Assembly (NCBI RefSeq): GCF_014650115.1
Contig: NZ_BMUI01000005.1
Coordinates: forward strand, 248,001-312,000
Direction: 5' to 3'
Length of the DNA: 64,000 nucleotides
Origin: Streptomyces olivaceoviridis
GTDB lineage: Bacteria; Actinomycetota; Actinomycetes; Streptomycetales; Streptomycetaceae
Part shown: positions 17,763 through 25,524 of the stretch, in pieces
Layout: the number at the start of each line of letters is the position of its first letter
How positions within the stretch are numbered: the stretch's first letter is position 1
Translations under genes and position numbers: made by a program
Notes under the pieces: generated by a model
The model's database searches: none
What the model saw: the letters and a program-made list of their open reading frames with translations, nothing else
What the model was told of the DNA's origin: nothing

Positions 17763-18020
17763 ATGACACACCCCACCCGCCGGACACCCGCGCACCGGCC
17801 GAGACCGGGGCGCCGGCGGCACCGGGCGGCCTCGCTGGGCGCGATGTTCGCCACCCTGGCGCTCGGTCTGACCGGGCAGCTCACCGCGCACCCCGCCGTC
17901 GAGACCAGCGCCGGCACCCCGTTCGCCGGCCCGCTCGGCGCCGGCGTGACGTACACCGACGCCCCGGCGGTCCCGGCGTACTCCGGTACGACGCCCGCCC
18001 GGGGTTTACCGCCCGTCTGA
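17763..18020 (+). pseudogene. Short secreted ORF, probable fragment of a lost gene
   Basis: 85 residues: a basic start ([20 protein letters not shown]), a hydrophobic signal segment ASLGAMFATLALGLTGQL, then about 40 residues with no domain I recognise (SAGTPFAGPLGAGVTYTDAP...). Start ATG 17763 follows CAGGAGG, so the gene head looks real. Like its neighbour, it may be the head of a larger secreted enzyme with the middle lost. It could also be a genuine small secreted protein. Function unknown. Confidence 0.4.
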
Positions 18021-18042
18021 TCCGAATCGGAAGGAGCTGAAC

Positions 18043-19128
18043 GTGGCTCGACGCAACAGACTGATGTCGGTGGCAGCGGCTCTGTCGACGCTGCTGGCGG
18101 CACTCGCCCTCACCCTCCTGGGGCAGACCAACGCCCAGGCGCACGGGGTGGCGATGCTGCCCGGATCCCGCACCTACCTGTGCTACCTGGACGCGCACAC
18201 GACGACCGGCGGACTGGACCCGACCAACCCGGCGTGCCGGGACGCGCTGGCCAAGAGCGGTGCGACGGCGCTGTACAACTGGTTCGCCGTGCTCGACTCC
18301 AACGCCGGTGGCCGGGGCGCCGGTTACGTCCCGGACGGCACCCTGTGCAGCGCGGGTGACCGGTCGCCGTACGACTTCCGCGCCTACAACGCGGCGCGCT
18401 CGGACTGGCCGCGCACCCATCTGACCAGCGGGGCGACGATCCAGGCGCAGTACAGCAACTGGGCGGCGCACCCGGGTGACTTCCGCGTCTACGTCACCAA
18501 GCAGGGCTGGTCGCCCACCTCCGCCCTGCGCTGGGCCGACCTCGACCTGGTCCAGACGGTCACCAATCCGCCGCAGCAGGGGTCGCCGGGCACCGACGGC
18601 GGCCACTACTACTGGGACCTGAAGCTGCCCTCCGGGCGGTCCGGTGACGCCCTGCTGTTCATCCAGTGGGTCCGTTCGGACAGCCAGGAGAACTTCTTCT
18701 CCTGCTCGGACATCGTCTTCGACGGCGGCCACGGCGAGGTCACGGGCATCCGCACCTCCGGCGGTACGCCGACGCCCACGCCCACGCCCACGCCGACACC
18801 CACGGATCCGCACACCGGTTCCTGCATGGCCACGTACTCCGTGGTGAACTCCTGGAGCGGTGGCTTCCAGGCCTCCGTCGAGGTCATGAACCACGGCACG
18901 GCGCCGCTCGACGGGTGGGCCGTGGCCTGGCAGCCCGGGGCGGGCACCAGGATCAGCAGCGTGTGGAACGGCACGCTGTCCACCGGTACCGACGGCACGG
19001 TCACGGTCCGCAACGTGGACCACAACCGGGTCGTGCCCGCCGACGGCAGTGTCACCTTCGGCTTCACCGCCACGTCGACCGGCAACAACGTCCCCGCCGG
19101 TTCCATCGGCTGCGTCAGCACCACCTGA
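18043..19128 (+). CDS. Secreted AA10 lytic polysaccharide monooxygenase with CBM2
   Basis: 361 residues from GTG 18043 (GGAAGGAG upstream). The signal peptide ends QAQA, leaving histidine (HGVAMLPGSR) as residue 1 of the mature protein, the first ligand of the copper histidine brace. The AA10 domain runs to about residue 230, with conserved Trp/Tyr patches (YNWFAVLDSN, HYYWDLKLPSG, ENFFSCSDIVFDGG). A Thr-Pro linker leads to a CBM2 of about 100 residues (CMATYSVVNSWSGGFQ...GFTATSTGNN). It oxidatively cleaves cellulose (CelS2-like by memory) and complements the adjacent GH12 enzyme. It is intact, unlike its two upstream neighbours. I see no CebR-type box directly upstream. Confidence 0.92.
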   Translation: MARRNRLMSVAAALSTLLAALALTLLGQTNAQAHGVAMLPGSRTYLCYLDAHTTTGGLDPTNPACRDALAKSGATALYNWFAVLDSNAGGRGAGYVPDGTLCSAGDRSPYDFRAYNAARSDWPRTHLTSGATIQAQYSNWAAHPGDFRVYVTKQGWSPTSALRWADLDLVQTVTNPPQQGSPGTDGGHYYWDLKLPSGRSGDALLFIQWVRSDSQENFFSCSDIVFDGGHGEVTGIRTSGGTPTPTPTPTPTPTDPHTGSCMATYSVVNSWSGGFQASVEVMNHGTAPLDGWAVAWQPGAGTRISSVWNGTLSTGTDGTVTVRNVDHNRVVPADGSVTFGFTATSTGNNVPAGSIGCVSTT

Positions 19129-19140
19129 CGCGGACGGCCC

Positions 19141-19175
19141 CGCCGCCTCCCCAGACCGGTTCCGGGGAGGCGGCG
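19141..19175 (+). terminator. Hairpin terminator after the LPMO gene
   Basis: CGCCGCCTCCCC (19141-19152) pairs perfectly with GGGGAGGCGGCG (19164-19175), an 11-base loop between them. Confidence 0.75.
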
Positions 19176-19232
19176 GGCGCCCCGGAAGAGACATGACCTG
19201 ACACTGGCGGACTCAGGCGGAGCGGGACGACC

Positions 19233-19802
19233 ATGGCACGCATGAGTGAGCAACCCGCGCGCTGGAGCCAGGCAACCGTCCACCCCGACATGTGGGTCGA
19301 CCCCGCGGACGATCCCCGGCACAGCGAGGGAGCCGGTCCGGAGGGTGAGTCGGCGACCCTGGAGGACTTCCTGACGGGGTACCGCACCACCCTGCGGATG
19401 AAGTGCGAGGGCATGGACCCGGAGCAGCTCGCCCGCCGGTCGGTACCGCCGTCGACCATGTCGCTGCTCGGCCTGCTGCGCCACCTCGCCGAGGTGGAGC
19501 GGGACTGGCGCGGCTGGATCAGCGACGGTGACCCGCCGCCGAAGCTGTACGGCGAGCCGGACGGGGACTTCCTCGGAGCCGTCGCCGAGCGGGCCGTGGT
19601 CGACGCCGCGTACGCCGATCCGGAGCGCGAGCAGGCCGCGACCGACGCGGCGCTGGCCGAGCACCCCGATCTGGGTGAGCGGCTGGGGAAGGACAGGATC
19701 GCGGTGCGCGAGCTGCTGGTGCACAGGATCGAGGAGTACGCCCGTCACTGCGGGCACGCCGATCTGCTGCGCGAGTGCGTCGACGGACGGGTGGGCCAGT
19801 GA
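19233..19802 (+). CDS. DinB-superfamily protein, DUF664
   Basis: 189 residues of the DUF664 branch of the DinB/YfiT four-helix-bundle fold: FLTGYRTTLRMKCEGMDPEQ, SLLGLLRHLAEVERDWRGW, and a late ELLVHRIEEYARHCGHADLLRE with the metal-ligand histidines. Such proteins are putative mycothiol-dependent transferases; the substrate is unknown. ATG 19233 could be replaced by the ATG at 19242 (MSEQ), since no strong Shine-Dalgarno decides it. Convergent with the LysR gene, whose stop is 13 bases away. Confidence 0.85.
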   Translation: MARMSEQPARWSQATVHPDMWVDPADDPRHSEGAGPEGESATLEDFLTGYRTTLRMKCEGMDPEQLARRSVPPSTMSLLGLLRHLAEVERDWRGWISDGDPPPKLYGEPDGDFLGAVAERAVVDAAYADPEREQAATDAALAEHPDLGERLGKDRIAVRELLVHRIEEYARHCGHADLLRECVDGRVGQ

Positions 19803-19815
19803 CCGGGGCGGAGTG

Positions 19816-20757
19816 TCACGGGAGTTGTTCACACTCCTGTGCGGTGGCGCGGGCCGCGTCGCGCAGGGCGCGTACGGCGAGCACGTCCCGGTGTGCCGGG
19901 AGCCATGCCAGGTAGGACTCCGATTCGCCCAGCTCGGGCGCGTCCACGTAGACGAGGCCCGGTCGTGGGTAGAGCTGGCGCGCGGCTGCCGGGAGGAAGG
20001 TGATGGCCCGTGCCTGGAGCACGGCGAGCACCATGGCCTCGGTGTCCCGGACGACGGGGCCGAACCGCACCGGCGTACCGTCCGGTCGTGGATTGACCGT
20101 GAGGTGGTCCCACCACAGCCGCGGGACGTCGCGTGGCATGTCGACCACCGTGCGGTCCGCGAGCTGGGCCAGGGTGAGCGTGGTCTCGCCGGCCAGGGGG
20201 TCGTCCGCCGGGAGGCAGACGACCCGCGGCTCACTGGCCAGCCGGACGCTCTGGAGGCCCGGGGGCAGGGGGCCGCGCAGGAAGGCCGCGTCGACCTCCC
20301 CGTTCGCCAGTGCCTCGAACTGCTCGACGAAGTTCAGGTTGCGCACCTCGACCTGGAGGTGCGGGTGGTGGTCACGCAGGTGGGCGAGGACGGCCCTGGC
20401 GTGCGGCATGGCCGCCTCGGCGCCGAGGGAGCCGACGCACAACTCCCCCCGGACGGCGTCGGCATGCGCGTCGGACACCCGGAGCAGTCGTTCCATCGCC
20501 GCGACGACGGCCCTGGCCTCCTCGACGACGGCCGCACCGGCGGTCGTCAGCCGCGCACCGCCGCTTCCGCGCTCGACCAGGCCGATCCCCAGACGCTCCT
20601 CCAGCGCCCGGATCTGCTGACTGAGTGCCGGTTGCGAGATGAACATCCGCGCGGCTGCCCGCTTGAAGTGCAGTTCCTCTGCCACCGCCAGGAGCAGGCG
20701 CAGCTGATGGACGCTCGGCTCCCGCACCTTCCCGCGACGTCCTTGAGCAGGGACCAT
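19816..20757 (-). CDS. LysR-family transcriptional regulator
   Basis: 313 residues. The LysR winged helix is clear at about 15-75 (LRLLLAVAEELHFKRAAARM, ISQPALSQQIRALEERLGIGL), followed by a complete substrate-binding domain (GELCVGSLGAEAAMPHARA..., DVPRLWWDHL..., GLVYVDAPEL). I took ATG 20757 rather than the TTG two codons upstream. The upstream intergenic region is shared with a divergent small secreted protein gene (20905), a possible target. The inducer is unknown. Confidence 0.9.
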   Translation of the reverse strand: MVPAQGRRGKVREPSVHQLRLLLAVAEELHFKRAAARMFISQPALSQQIRALEERLGIGLVERGSGGARLTTAGAAVVEEARAVVAAMERLLRVSDAHADAVRGELCVGSLGAEAAMPHARAVLAHLRDHHPHLQVEVRNLNFVEQFEALANGEVDAAFLRGPLPPGLQSVRLASEPRVVCLPADDPLAGETTLTLAQLADRTVVDMPRDVPRLWWDHLTVNPRPDGTPVRFGPVVRDTEAMVLAVLQARAITFLPAAARQLYPRPGLVYVDAPELGESESYLAWLPAHRDVLAVRALRDAARATAQECEQLP

Positions 20758-20904
20758 AGTCAAAAGGCTATCGAAGCATCGCCCTTTCTCCTACGGACCG
20801 TCCCTGTCCCGGTCGCCGGGACGGCGGGCAGCATGGTCCGAGGACAGCAGCAGGACATGACCGCGTCACCGACCGCCTGCTGCGCTGAGACTGGGGGAAT
20901 CCAC

Positions 20905-21243
20905 ATGCGTCGTACCCGCGTGCTCGCCGCCCTCGGCGTCCTCACCGCGGCGGTGGTCGTCGCACCGGTGGGGACAGCCGCCGCGGCGGCCGACGAGACG
21001 TCGTACAGCGTGGTGCCGTACGAGAACGTGAACGTCCGCAAGCTGCCGACCAAGGACAGCGCGTATCTGGCCACGCTCACCGCCGGCCAGACCTACCAGG
21101 CCTATTGCTGGACACACGGTCAGACCATCACCGACAACGGCTACACCAACGACATCTGGATCGGCTTCGCGGACGGCTACAGCAGCGCCGTGTACTTCAA
21201 GGGCGACGCGTACGCCAACCTGCCCGCTTCGGCGCAGTGTTGA
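20905..21243 (+). CDS. Small secreted SH3-like domain protein
   Basis: 112 residues from ATG 20905 with GGGGGA upstream. Signal peptide (MRRTRVLAALGVLTAAVVV...GTAAAAA). The mature part ENVNVRKLPTKDSAYLATLT...TYQAYCWTHG has the bacterial SH3 (SH3_3) pattern of NVR-x-(7-10)-V/L turns. Two cysteines (CWTHG and the C-terminal Cys) could form a disulphide. Probably a wall-associated or extracellular binding protein; ligand unknown. Confidence 0.8.
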   Translation: MRRTRVLAALGVLTAAVVVAPVGTAAAAADETSYSVVPYENVNVRKLPTKDSAYLATLTAGQTYQAYCWTHGQTITDNGYTNDIWIGFADGYSSAVYFKGDAYANLPASAQC

Positions 21244-21273
21244 GCGCGAGCCCGCTTCAGACAGGGGGATGAC

Positions 21274-21645
21274 ATGAACAAGATCTCGCGAAGCCTCGCC
21301 GTAGCGGTGACCGCCGCGGCCTCCGTCGTGGCGCTGAGCGGCGCGGCGCAGGCGCGGCCCGCCGCGGGTGACTGGAACGGCTGCCCGTACGGGGCCGTCT
21401 GCATCTGGGGGCAGGACCGCAACCCGTACCTCGACCCGCACCCGACCAACGTGTACTGGAGCTACGGCGCGCACAACCTGAGCAACCAGTACGGCGATCA
21501 TTACGTCTTCAACAACCAGTACGGCGGTGCCAGCATGAGCCTGTGCACCAGCTACAACGGCGCCGGGTGCCATCTGGCGCTCCTGGAGCAGGAGATCGGG
21601 AGCTTCAACCTGACGCCGTACAACTCGATCACCCTCAACCGGTAG
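21274..21645 (+). CDS. Small secreted protein, possible peptidase-inhibitor I36-like fold
   Basis: 123 residues. Signal peptide ends near residue 27 (GAAQA-RP). The mature part WNGCPYGAVCIWGQDRNPYL resembles the N-terminus of Streptomyces I36-type (SMPI-like, gamma-crystallin fold) inhibitors, with C-x-x-GAVC-x-W. Four cysteines could make two disulphides. Not certain: many secreted Streptomyces proteins of unknown role share this motif. It follows the SH3-like secreted protein by 30 bases and the two are likely co-transcribed. Confidence 0.65.
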   Translation: MNKISRSLAVAVTAAASVVALSGAAQARPAAGDWNGCPYGAVCIWGQDRNPYLDPHPTNVYWSYGAHNLSNQYGDHYVFNNQYGGASMSLCTSYNGAGCHLALLEQEIGSFNLTPYNSITLNR

Positions 21646-21654
21646 CCGCGGGCG

Positions 21655-21703
21655 CGACACCTCCTCCGGGCGCCACGCCAGGCGCCCGGCTCAGGAGGTG
21701 TCG
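21655..21703. terminator. Bidirectional hairpin terminator
   Basis: CGACACCTCCT (21655-21665) pairs with AGGAGGTGTCG (21693-21703), and the inner CCGGGCGCC pairs with GGCGCCCGG around loop ACGCCA. It overlaps the last codon of the FUSC gene and serves both convergent units. Confidence 0.75.
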
Positions 21704-23892
21704 GCCGTCGTCCGCGCCGGCGCGTGCCACGGGACGGCGTACGTGATGCGTGTCAGGTCGGTCATGAGGGAGTCCAGCCACGCGACGGTCGCGTAGTACC
21801 GGCGGGGAGCGCCGGGCGGCTCGGCGGTGAGGCCGGGGAGGGCCGGATCGATCAGCGGTGTCGCCGCGACGGGGGTGTCGTCCCCCGGGTCCAGCGCCGC
21901 CGAGACCAGCAGCATCCGGCCCGCCACCCGCTCCCCCAGCATGCCGGCCGACAGGGCCGCCGCCGGGTTCAGCGGGGTGAGCGGCGGCTCCAGCAGCCGT
22001 GTCGAGCCCCACAGGGTGTGATGCCCGGCGATCAGCGTCGCCTGCCAGTCCAGGGCGGGTGGCCGCACCCGGCGCCCGCTGCCGCCGAAGGGCGGTGTCG
22101 GCTCGCTCTGCACCTGCGCGTACGCGGACTCCGCGAGGACGATGGCACGTTGCAGGCAGCGGTGATGGGGCGCCCTGGACAGCGGGGGCGACACCGTGCC
22201 GCACGCCACCGAGGCACTGGTGGCCACGACGATCTCCGCGGCCCTGCGCAGCAGGTCCGCCGCCGTCCGGCGCAGTTCCTCATGGCCGCCCCGGGGCCAG
22301 GCCAGCACGCCGAAGACCGCGCCGATCGCGCTGCCGATCAGCACGTTCAGCACGCGGACCTCCGCCAGCCGCCAGGTCGGCGGCGCGAGCTGTGCGAAGA
22401 CCAGCGCCACGAGCACGGTGAACAGTCCCTGCGCCCATCCCACGCCCCTGACCGGCCCCACCGTGAAGCCGAGCAGCATCCACAGCGGCAGGAGGACGGC
22501 GTACACGGTGGTGTCGGAGCCCACGGAGATCAGGATGCCGGCGCTCAGCAGGGCCCCGGCCAGCGTGCCCACCAGCGCCAGGCGGATGGTGCTCCAGGTC
22601 TCGCCCATGGTGGTGCGGGTCAGGGTGAGGGTCGCCAGCATCGCCCAGAAGCCGTGCGGCAGTGTGTCCACCCCGGCCACCAGCCGGGCCGCCGTCAGGG
22701 CCAGGGCGATGCGCACCGCGTTCTGGAAGAACACCGAGCGGCGCCCGGCGTGGCCGCGCAGGCGGTGCCACCACAGGACGGGGGCCCAGGCGGTGGCGTA
22801 CCAGAACCGGCCGGGCTGGAGTTCCACCGAGGCGTGCCGGCCCCGCACCGCCAGATCGGCCGCCGCGCCCATGGCCAGCGCCGCGTCGGCGATCTCCAGC
22901 ACGGCGGCGTGGCAGCGCAGGACGGCGGGCGGGAGAAGGGCGCCGGCCGGGAGGGCAGGGGGGCCCGCGGACACGGCGGACAGGTGGGCGCGTGCCGCGG
23001 TCAGCTCCTTCTGCCGTGCCGCGGGGGAGGTCCCGGCCCGCAGGCAGCTCGCGGTCGCCGTGGCCGTGCGCGCCACCGCCCGCAGTACGGCGGTCACCTC
23101 GGGTGCCGGGCCCTGGTGCGGCAGGGCGGGCAGCTCGGCGAGCCTGCCGAGCAGGGTACGGGTGGCCAGGCCGGTGTGGGCGAGGGCGCGGGCGCGCACC
23201 CCGGGCCCCGCCGGCCGCTCCGCCTCGGGCACGCTGAGCGACCGCAGCGACTGGCTCACCTCCTGGGCCGCCAGGATGTCGGTGCCGGACAGGGCGTCCC
23301 GGTGTGCCGCGAGCTTCGCCGCGCACCGCTCGGCGACCACCGCCGCCCGGGCGACCCGCTCCCGGTACGTCAGCGGAGCGGGCTCCCGGAAGAGCAGCGC
23401 CTCGGCCGCGGCGAAGAAGGCCAGCCCCGTCGTCGTACCGATCAGCCGGTCGCCCAACGAGCCGGGGTCGTAGGGCGGGAAGGAGGGGAGGATGTAGAGG
23501 AGTTGGAGGCCCGGCGCCGCGCCCGCCGGGCGGGGTCCGCCGACGGCGGCGAAGGCCAGTGTGAAGCCGACCACCAGCATGCCGACGACCGCGCTCCAGG
23601 TCCGCACCGACAGATAGGTGCCGGCGGCCACCAGCACCCAGCACACCGGCAGCAGGCGCGTCATCAACGCCGCGCGCTGCCGCCCGGTACCGGGGATCCT
23701 GGCCAGCCCGCCCAGCGCGACCACGGTGAACAGCGCGTAGGTCGCCGCCACGGGACGGCCGAAGCCGTAGCGGAAGGCGTAGAAGCCGGCCGCGGCCACG
23801 AGTGTCACACGCAGCGCACGACGGCCGGAGGCGGCGTAGGCCGCCTGGAGCCGCGCACCTCGCTCACCCCACACTCCTCCAGAATCACCCAC
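21691..23892 (-). CDS. FUSC-family membrane protein
   Basis: 733 residues with two blocks of transmembrane helices: about 25-170 (LVAAAGFYAFRYGF, LLPVCWVLVAAGTYLSV, VVGMLVVGFTLAFAAV) and about 385-525 (IALALTAARLVAGV, FWAMLATLTLTRTTMGETWSTIRLALVGTLAGALLSAGIL). They are separated by a soluble Ala/Arg-rich helical region and followed by a cytoplasmic C-terminal domain. This duplicated six-helix layout is that of FUSC (fusaric acid resistance / YccS) proteins, thought to export aromatic or weak acids. The GTG at 23892 is the longest start and has a poor Shine-Dalgarno. Divergent from the rifamycin-response locus. Confidence 0.85.
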   Translation of the reverse strand: MGDSGGVWGERGARLQAAYAASGRRALRVTLVAAAGFYAFRYGFGRPVAATYALFTVVALGGLARIPGTGRQRAALMTRLLPVCWVLVAAGTYLSVRTWSAVVGMLVVGFTLAFAAVGGPRPAGAAPGLQLLYILPSFPPYDPGSLGDRLIGTTTGLAFFAAAEALLFREPAPLTYRERVARAAVVAERCAAKLAAHRDALSGTDILAAQEVSQSLRSLSVPEAERPAGPGVRARALAHTGLATRTLLGRLAELPALPHQGPAPEVTAVLRAVARTATATASCLRAGTSPAARQKELTAARAHLSAVSAGPPALPAGALLPPAVLRCHAAVLEIADAALAMGAAADLAVRGRHASVELQPGRFWYATAWAPVLWWHRLRGHAGRRSVFFQNAVRIALALTAARLVAGVDTLPHGFWAMLATLTLTRTTMGETWSTIRLALVGTLAGALLSAGILISVGSDTTVYAVLLPLWMLLGFTVGPVRGVGWAQGLFTVLVALVFAQLAPPTWRLAEVRVLNVLIGSAIGAVFGVLAWPRGGHEELRRTAADLLRRAAEIVVATSASVACGTVSPPLSRAPHHRCLQRAIVLAESAYAQVQSEPTPPFGGSGRRVRPPALDWQATLIAGHHTLWGSTRLLEPPLTPLNPAAALSAGMLGERVAGRMLLVSAALDPGDDTPVAATPLIDPALPGLTAEPPGAPRRYYATVAWLDSLMTDLTRITYAVPWHAPARTTADTS

Positions 23893-23972
23893 CGCGGGGC
23901 ATCCGGCACGTCACTGGGCAGGCGGGTCGCCGAGGGGGTCGCCGAGGCGAATCGCCTGGGCACAAACACGAA

Positions 23973-23997
23973 GGCGAGGAGTCAGCCACTCCTCGCC
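23973..23997. other. Hairpin upstream of the RAE element
   Basis: GGCGAGGAGT-CAGCC-ACTCCTCGCC, a perfect 10-bp stem with a 5-base loop, 24 bases before the RAE. It may insulate the RAE promoter from read-through or serve as a regulatory site. A second small palindrome, AGGCGAATCGCCT, lies at 23945-23957. Confidence 0.5.
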
Positions 23998-24020
23998 ACT
24001 CTTAACTTATAGCGCACCGG

Positions 24021-24040
24021 GGGGCTTGCGGCAAGGCCCC
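24021..24040 (+). promoter_or_regulatory. Rifamycin-associated element (RAE)
   Basis: GGGGCTTGCGGCAAGGCCCC is identical, as I recall it, to the RAE inverted repeat found upstream of rifamycin-inactivating and HelR genes in actinobacteria. It sits 51 bases upstream of the glycosyltransferase start and just after the AT-rich stretch CTTAACTTATAG (about 24001-24012). RAE elements mediate induction by rifamycins. Confidence 0.9.
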
Positions 24041-24091
24041 CGTCGTACCGCAGAATTGCCGGCCGAGGTCAGGAAGCTGCGGAAATAGGTG

Positions 24092-25313
24092 ATGCACGAA
24101 GTGCGTGTACTTCTGTCGACATATGGATCGCGTGGGGACGTCGAACCCCTGGCGGGACTCGCGGCGCGGTTGCGGGGGCTCGGCGCTCAGGTGCGGGTGT
24201 GCGCGCCGCCGGACGAGGACTTCGCGCAGCGGCTGGCCGAGGTCGGCGTCCCGCTGATCCCGGTCGGCCCGTCGGCGCGCGCGCTGACGAAGGCGGCGCC
24301 CCCGCCCGCGTCCCTGCCCCGGCGCGCGGCCGAGCTGATCGCCGGTCAGCTCGACACGGTCACCGAGGCGGCGCAGGGCTGCGAGGTGCTGGTGGCGACC
24401 GGCGCGCTGCCCGCCGCGGCCGGCGCGCTGTCGGTGGCGGAGAAGCTCGGCGTCCGTTCGGTGTCCGTGACCTTCCAGCAGCTCACCCTGCCCGCGCCGC
24501 ACCGCCGGCCGCTGGCGTACCCGGGCCGCCCGCTCCCGCCTGAGGTGACCGACAACGAGGCGCTGTGGGAGCTGGACGCCCGGAACGCCGACGCGCTGTT
24601 CGGTGAGGCGCTCAACACGAGCCGGGCGTCGGTCGGCCTGCCCCCGGTGGAGAACGTGCGCGACTACGTCGTCGGCGACCGGCCGTGGCTGGCGACCGAC
24701 CCGGTGCTGGACCCCTGGCGGAAGAGCCCGGACCTCGACGTCGTCCAGACCGGCGCCTGGCTCCTGCCCGACGGTCGCCCGCTGCCGGCCGACCTGACGG
24801 CGTTCCTTCAGGCCGGTGCACCACCGGTGTACGTGGGTTTCGGCAGCATGCCCCTGCACGCGGCGGCGGACATCGGCCAGGTCGCCGTCGAGGCGGTCCG
24901 CGCGCAGGGGCGGCGCGTGGTGGTGGCCCGGGGCTGGGCCGGTCTGGCCCCGGTCGACGACCGGGACGACTGCCTCGTCGTCGGCGAGGTCAACCAGCAG
25001 GCCCTGTTCGGCCGGGTGGCCGCCGTCGTGCACCACGGCGGCGCCGGTACGACGACGACCGCGGCGCGGGCCGGCGTGCCCCAGGTGGTCGTGCCCCAGC
25101 TGGCGGACCAGCCGTACTGGGCGGGCCGGGTGGCGGGAGCTGGGCATCGGCGCGGCGCACGACGGTCCCACGCCGACGTTCGCGTCCCTGTCGGCCGCTC
25201 TGCGGACGGCCCTCGACCCGAAGATCCGCGGACGAGCGGCGGCCGTGGCCGGCCGCGTCCGCACCGACGGGACGTCGGTGGCCGCGCGGCTGCTGCTCGA
25301 CGCGCACGGCTGA
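24092..25313 (+). CDS. rgt: Rifamycin glycosyltransferase (Rgt-like), frameshifted near its 3' end
   Basis: A GT1/MGT-family glycosyltransferase: [20 protein letters not shown] at the N-terminus, the family nucleotide-sugar region [20 protein letters not shown] and the downstream [13 protein letters not shown]. With an RAE upstream and helR downstream it is best read as a rifamycin-inactivating enzyme that uses a UDP-sugar. An extra base in GGG at 25135-25137 shifts the frame. Removing one G restores [19 protein letters not shown] and the expected end LLLDAHG at 25313. As written, the last 60 or so residues are replaced and the protein runs on to 25528. The N-terminal acceptor domain and most of the donor site are unaffected. 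Start could be GTG 24089, ATG 24092 or GTG 24101. Confidence 0.82.
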
Positions 25314-25410
25314 GCCCGCCGGCCCGAACCGAGAGCGGCCACGCGGCACACGGAACACCGCACCCCGTGGCCGCGAGTTCGTCGCCCCGTCGCCCCGTCC
25401 CCTCGTCCCA

Positions 25411-25487
25411 CCGTCCTGCCGTCCTGCCGTCCTGCCGTCCTGCCGTCCTGCCGTCCTGCCGTCCTGCCGCCTGCCGCCTGCCGCCTG
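25411..25487 (+). repeat. Short tandem repeat between rgt and helR
   Basis: Seven copies of the octamer CCGTCCTG (25411-25466) run directly into three copies of the heptamer CCGCCTG (25467-25487). It lies in the 211-base rgt-helR spacer. Slippage here would change spacer length without touching either protein. Confidence 0.95.
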
Positions 25488-25524
25488 CCACGGCCGTAAC
25501 CGGCCTCACAAGGGAGCCCCTGAC

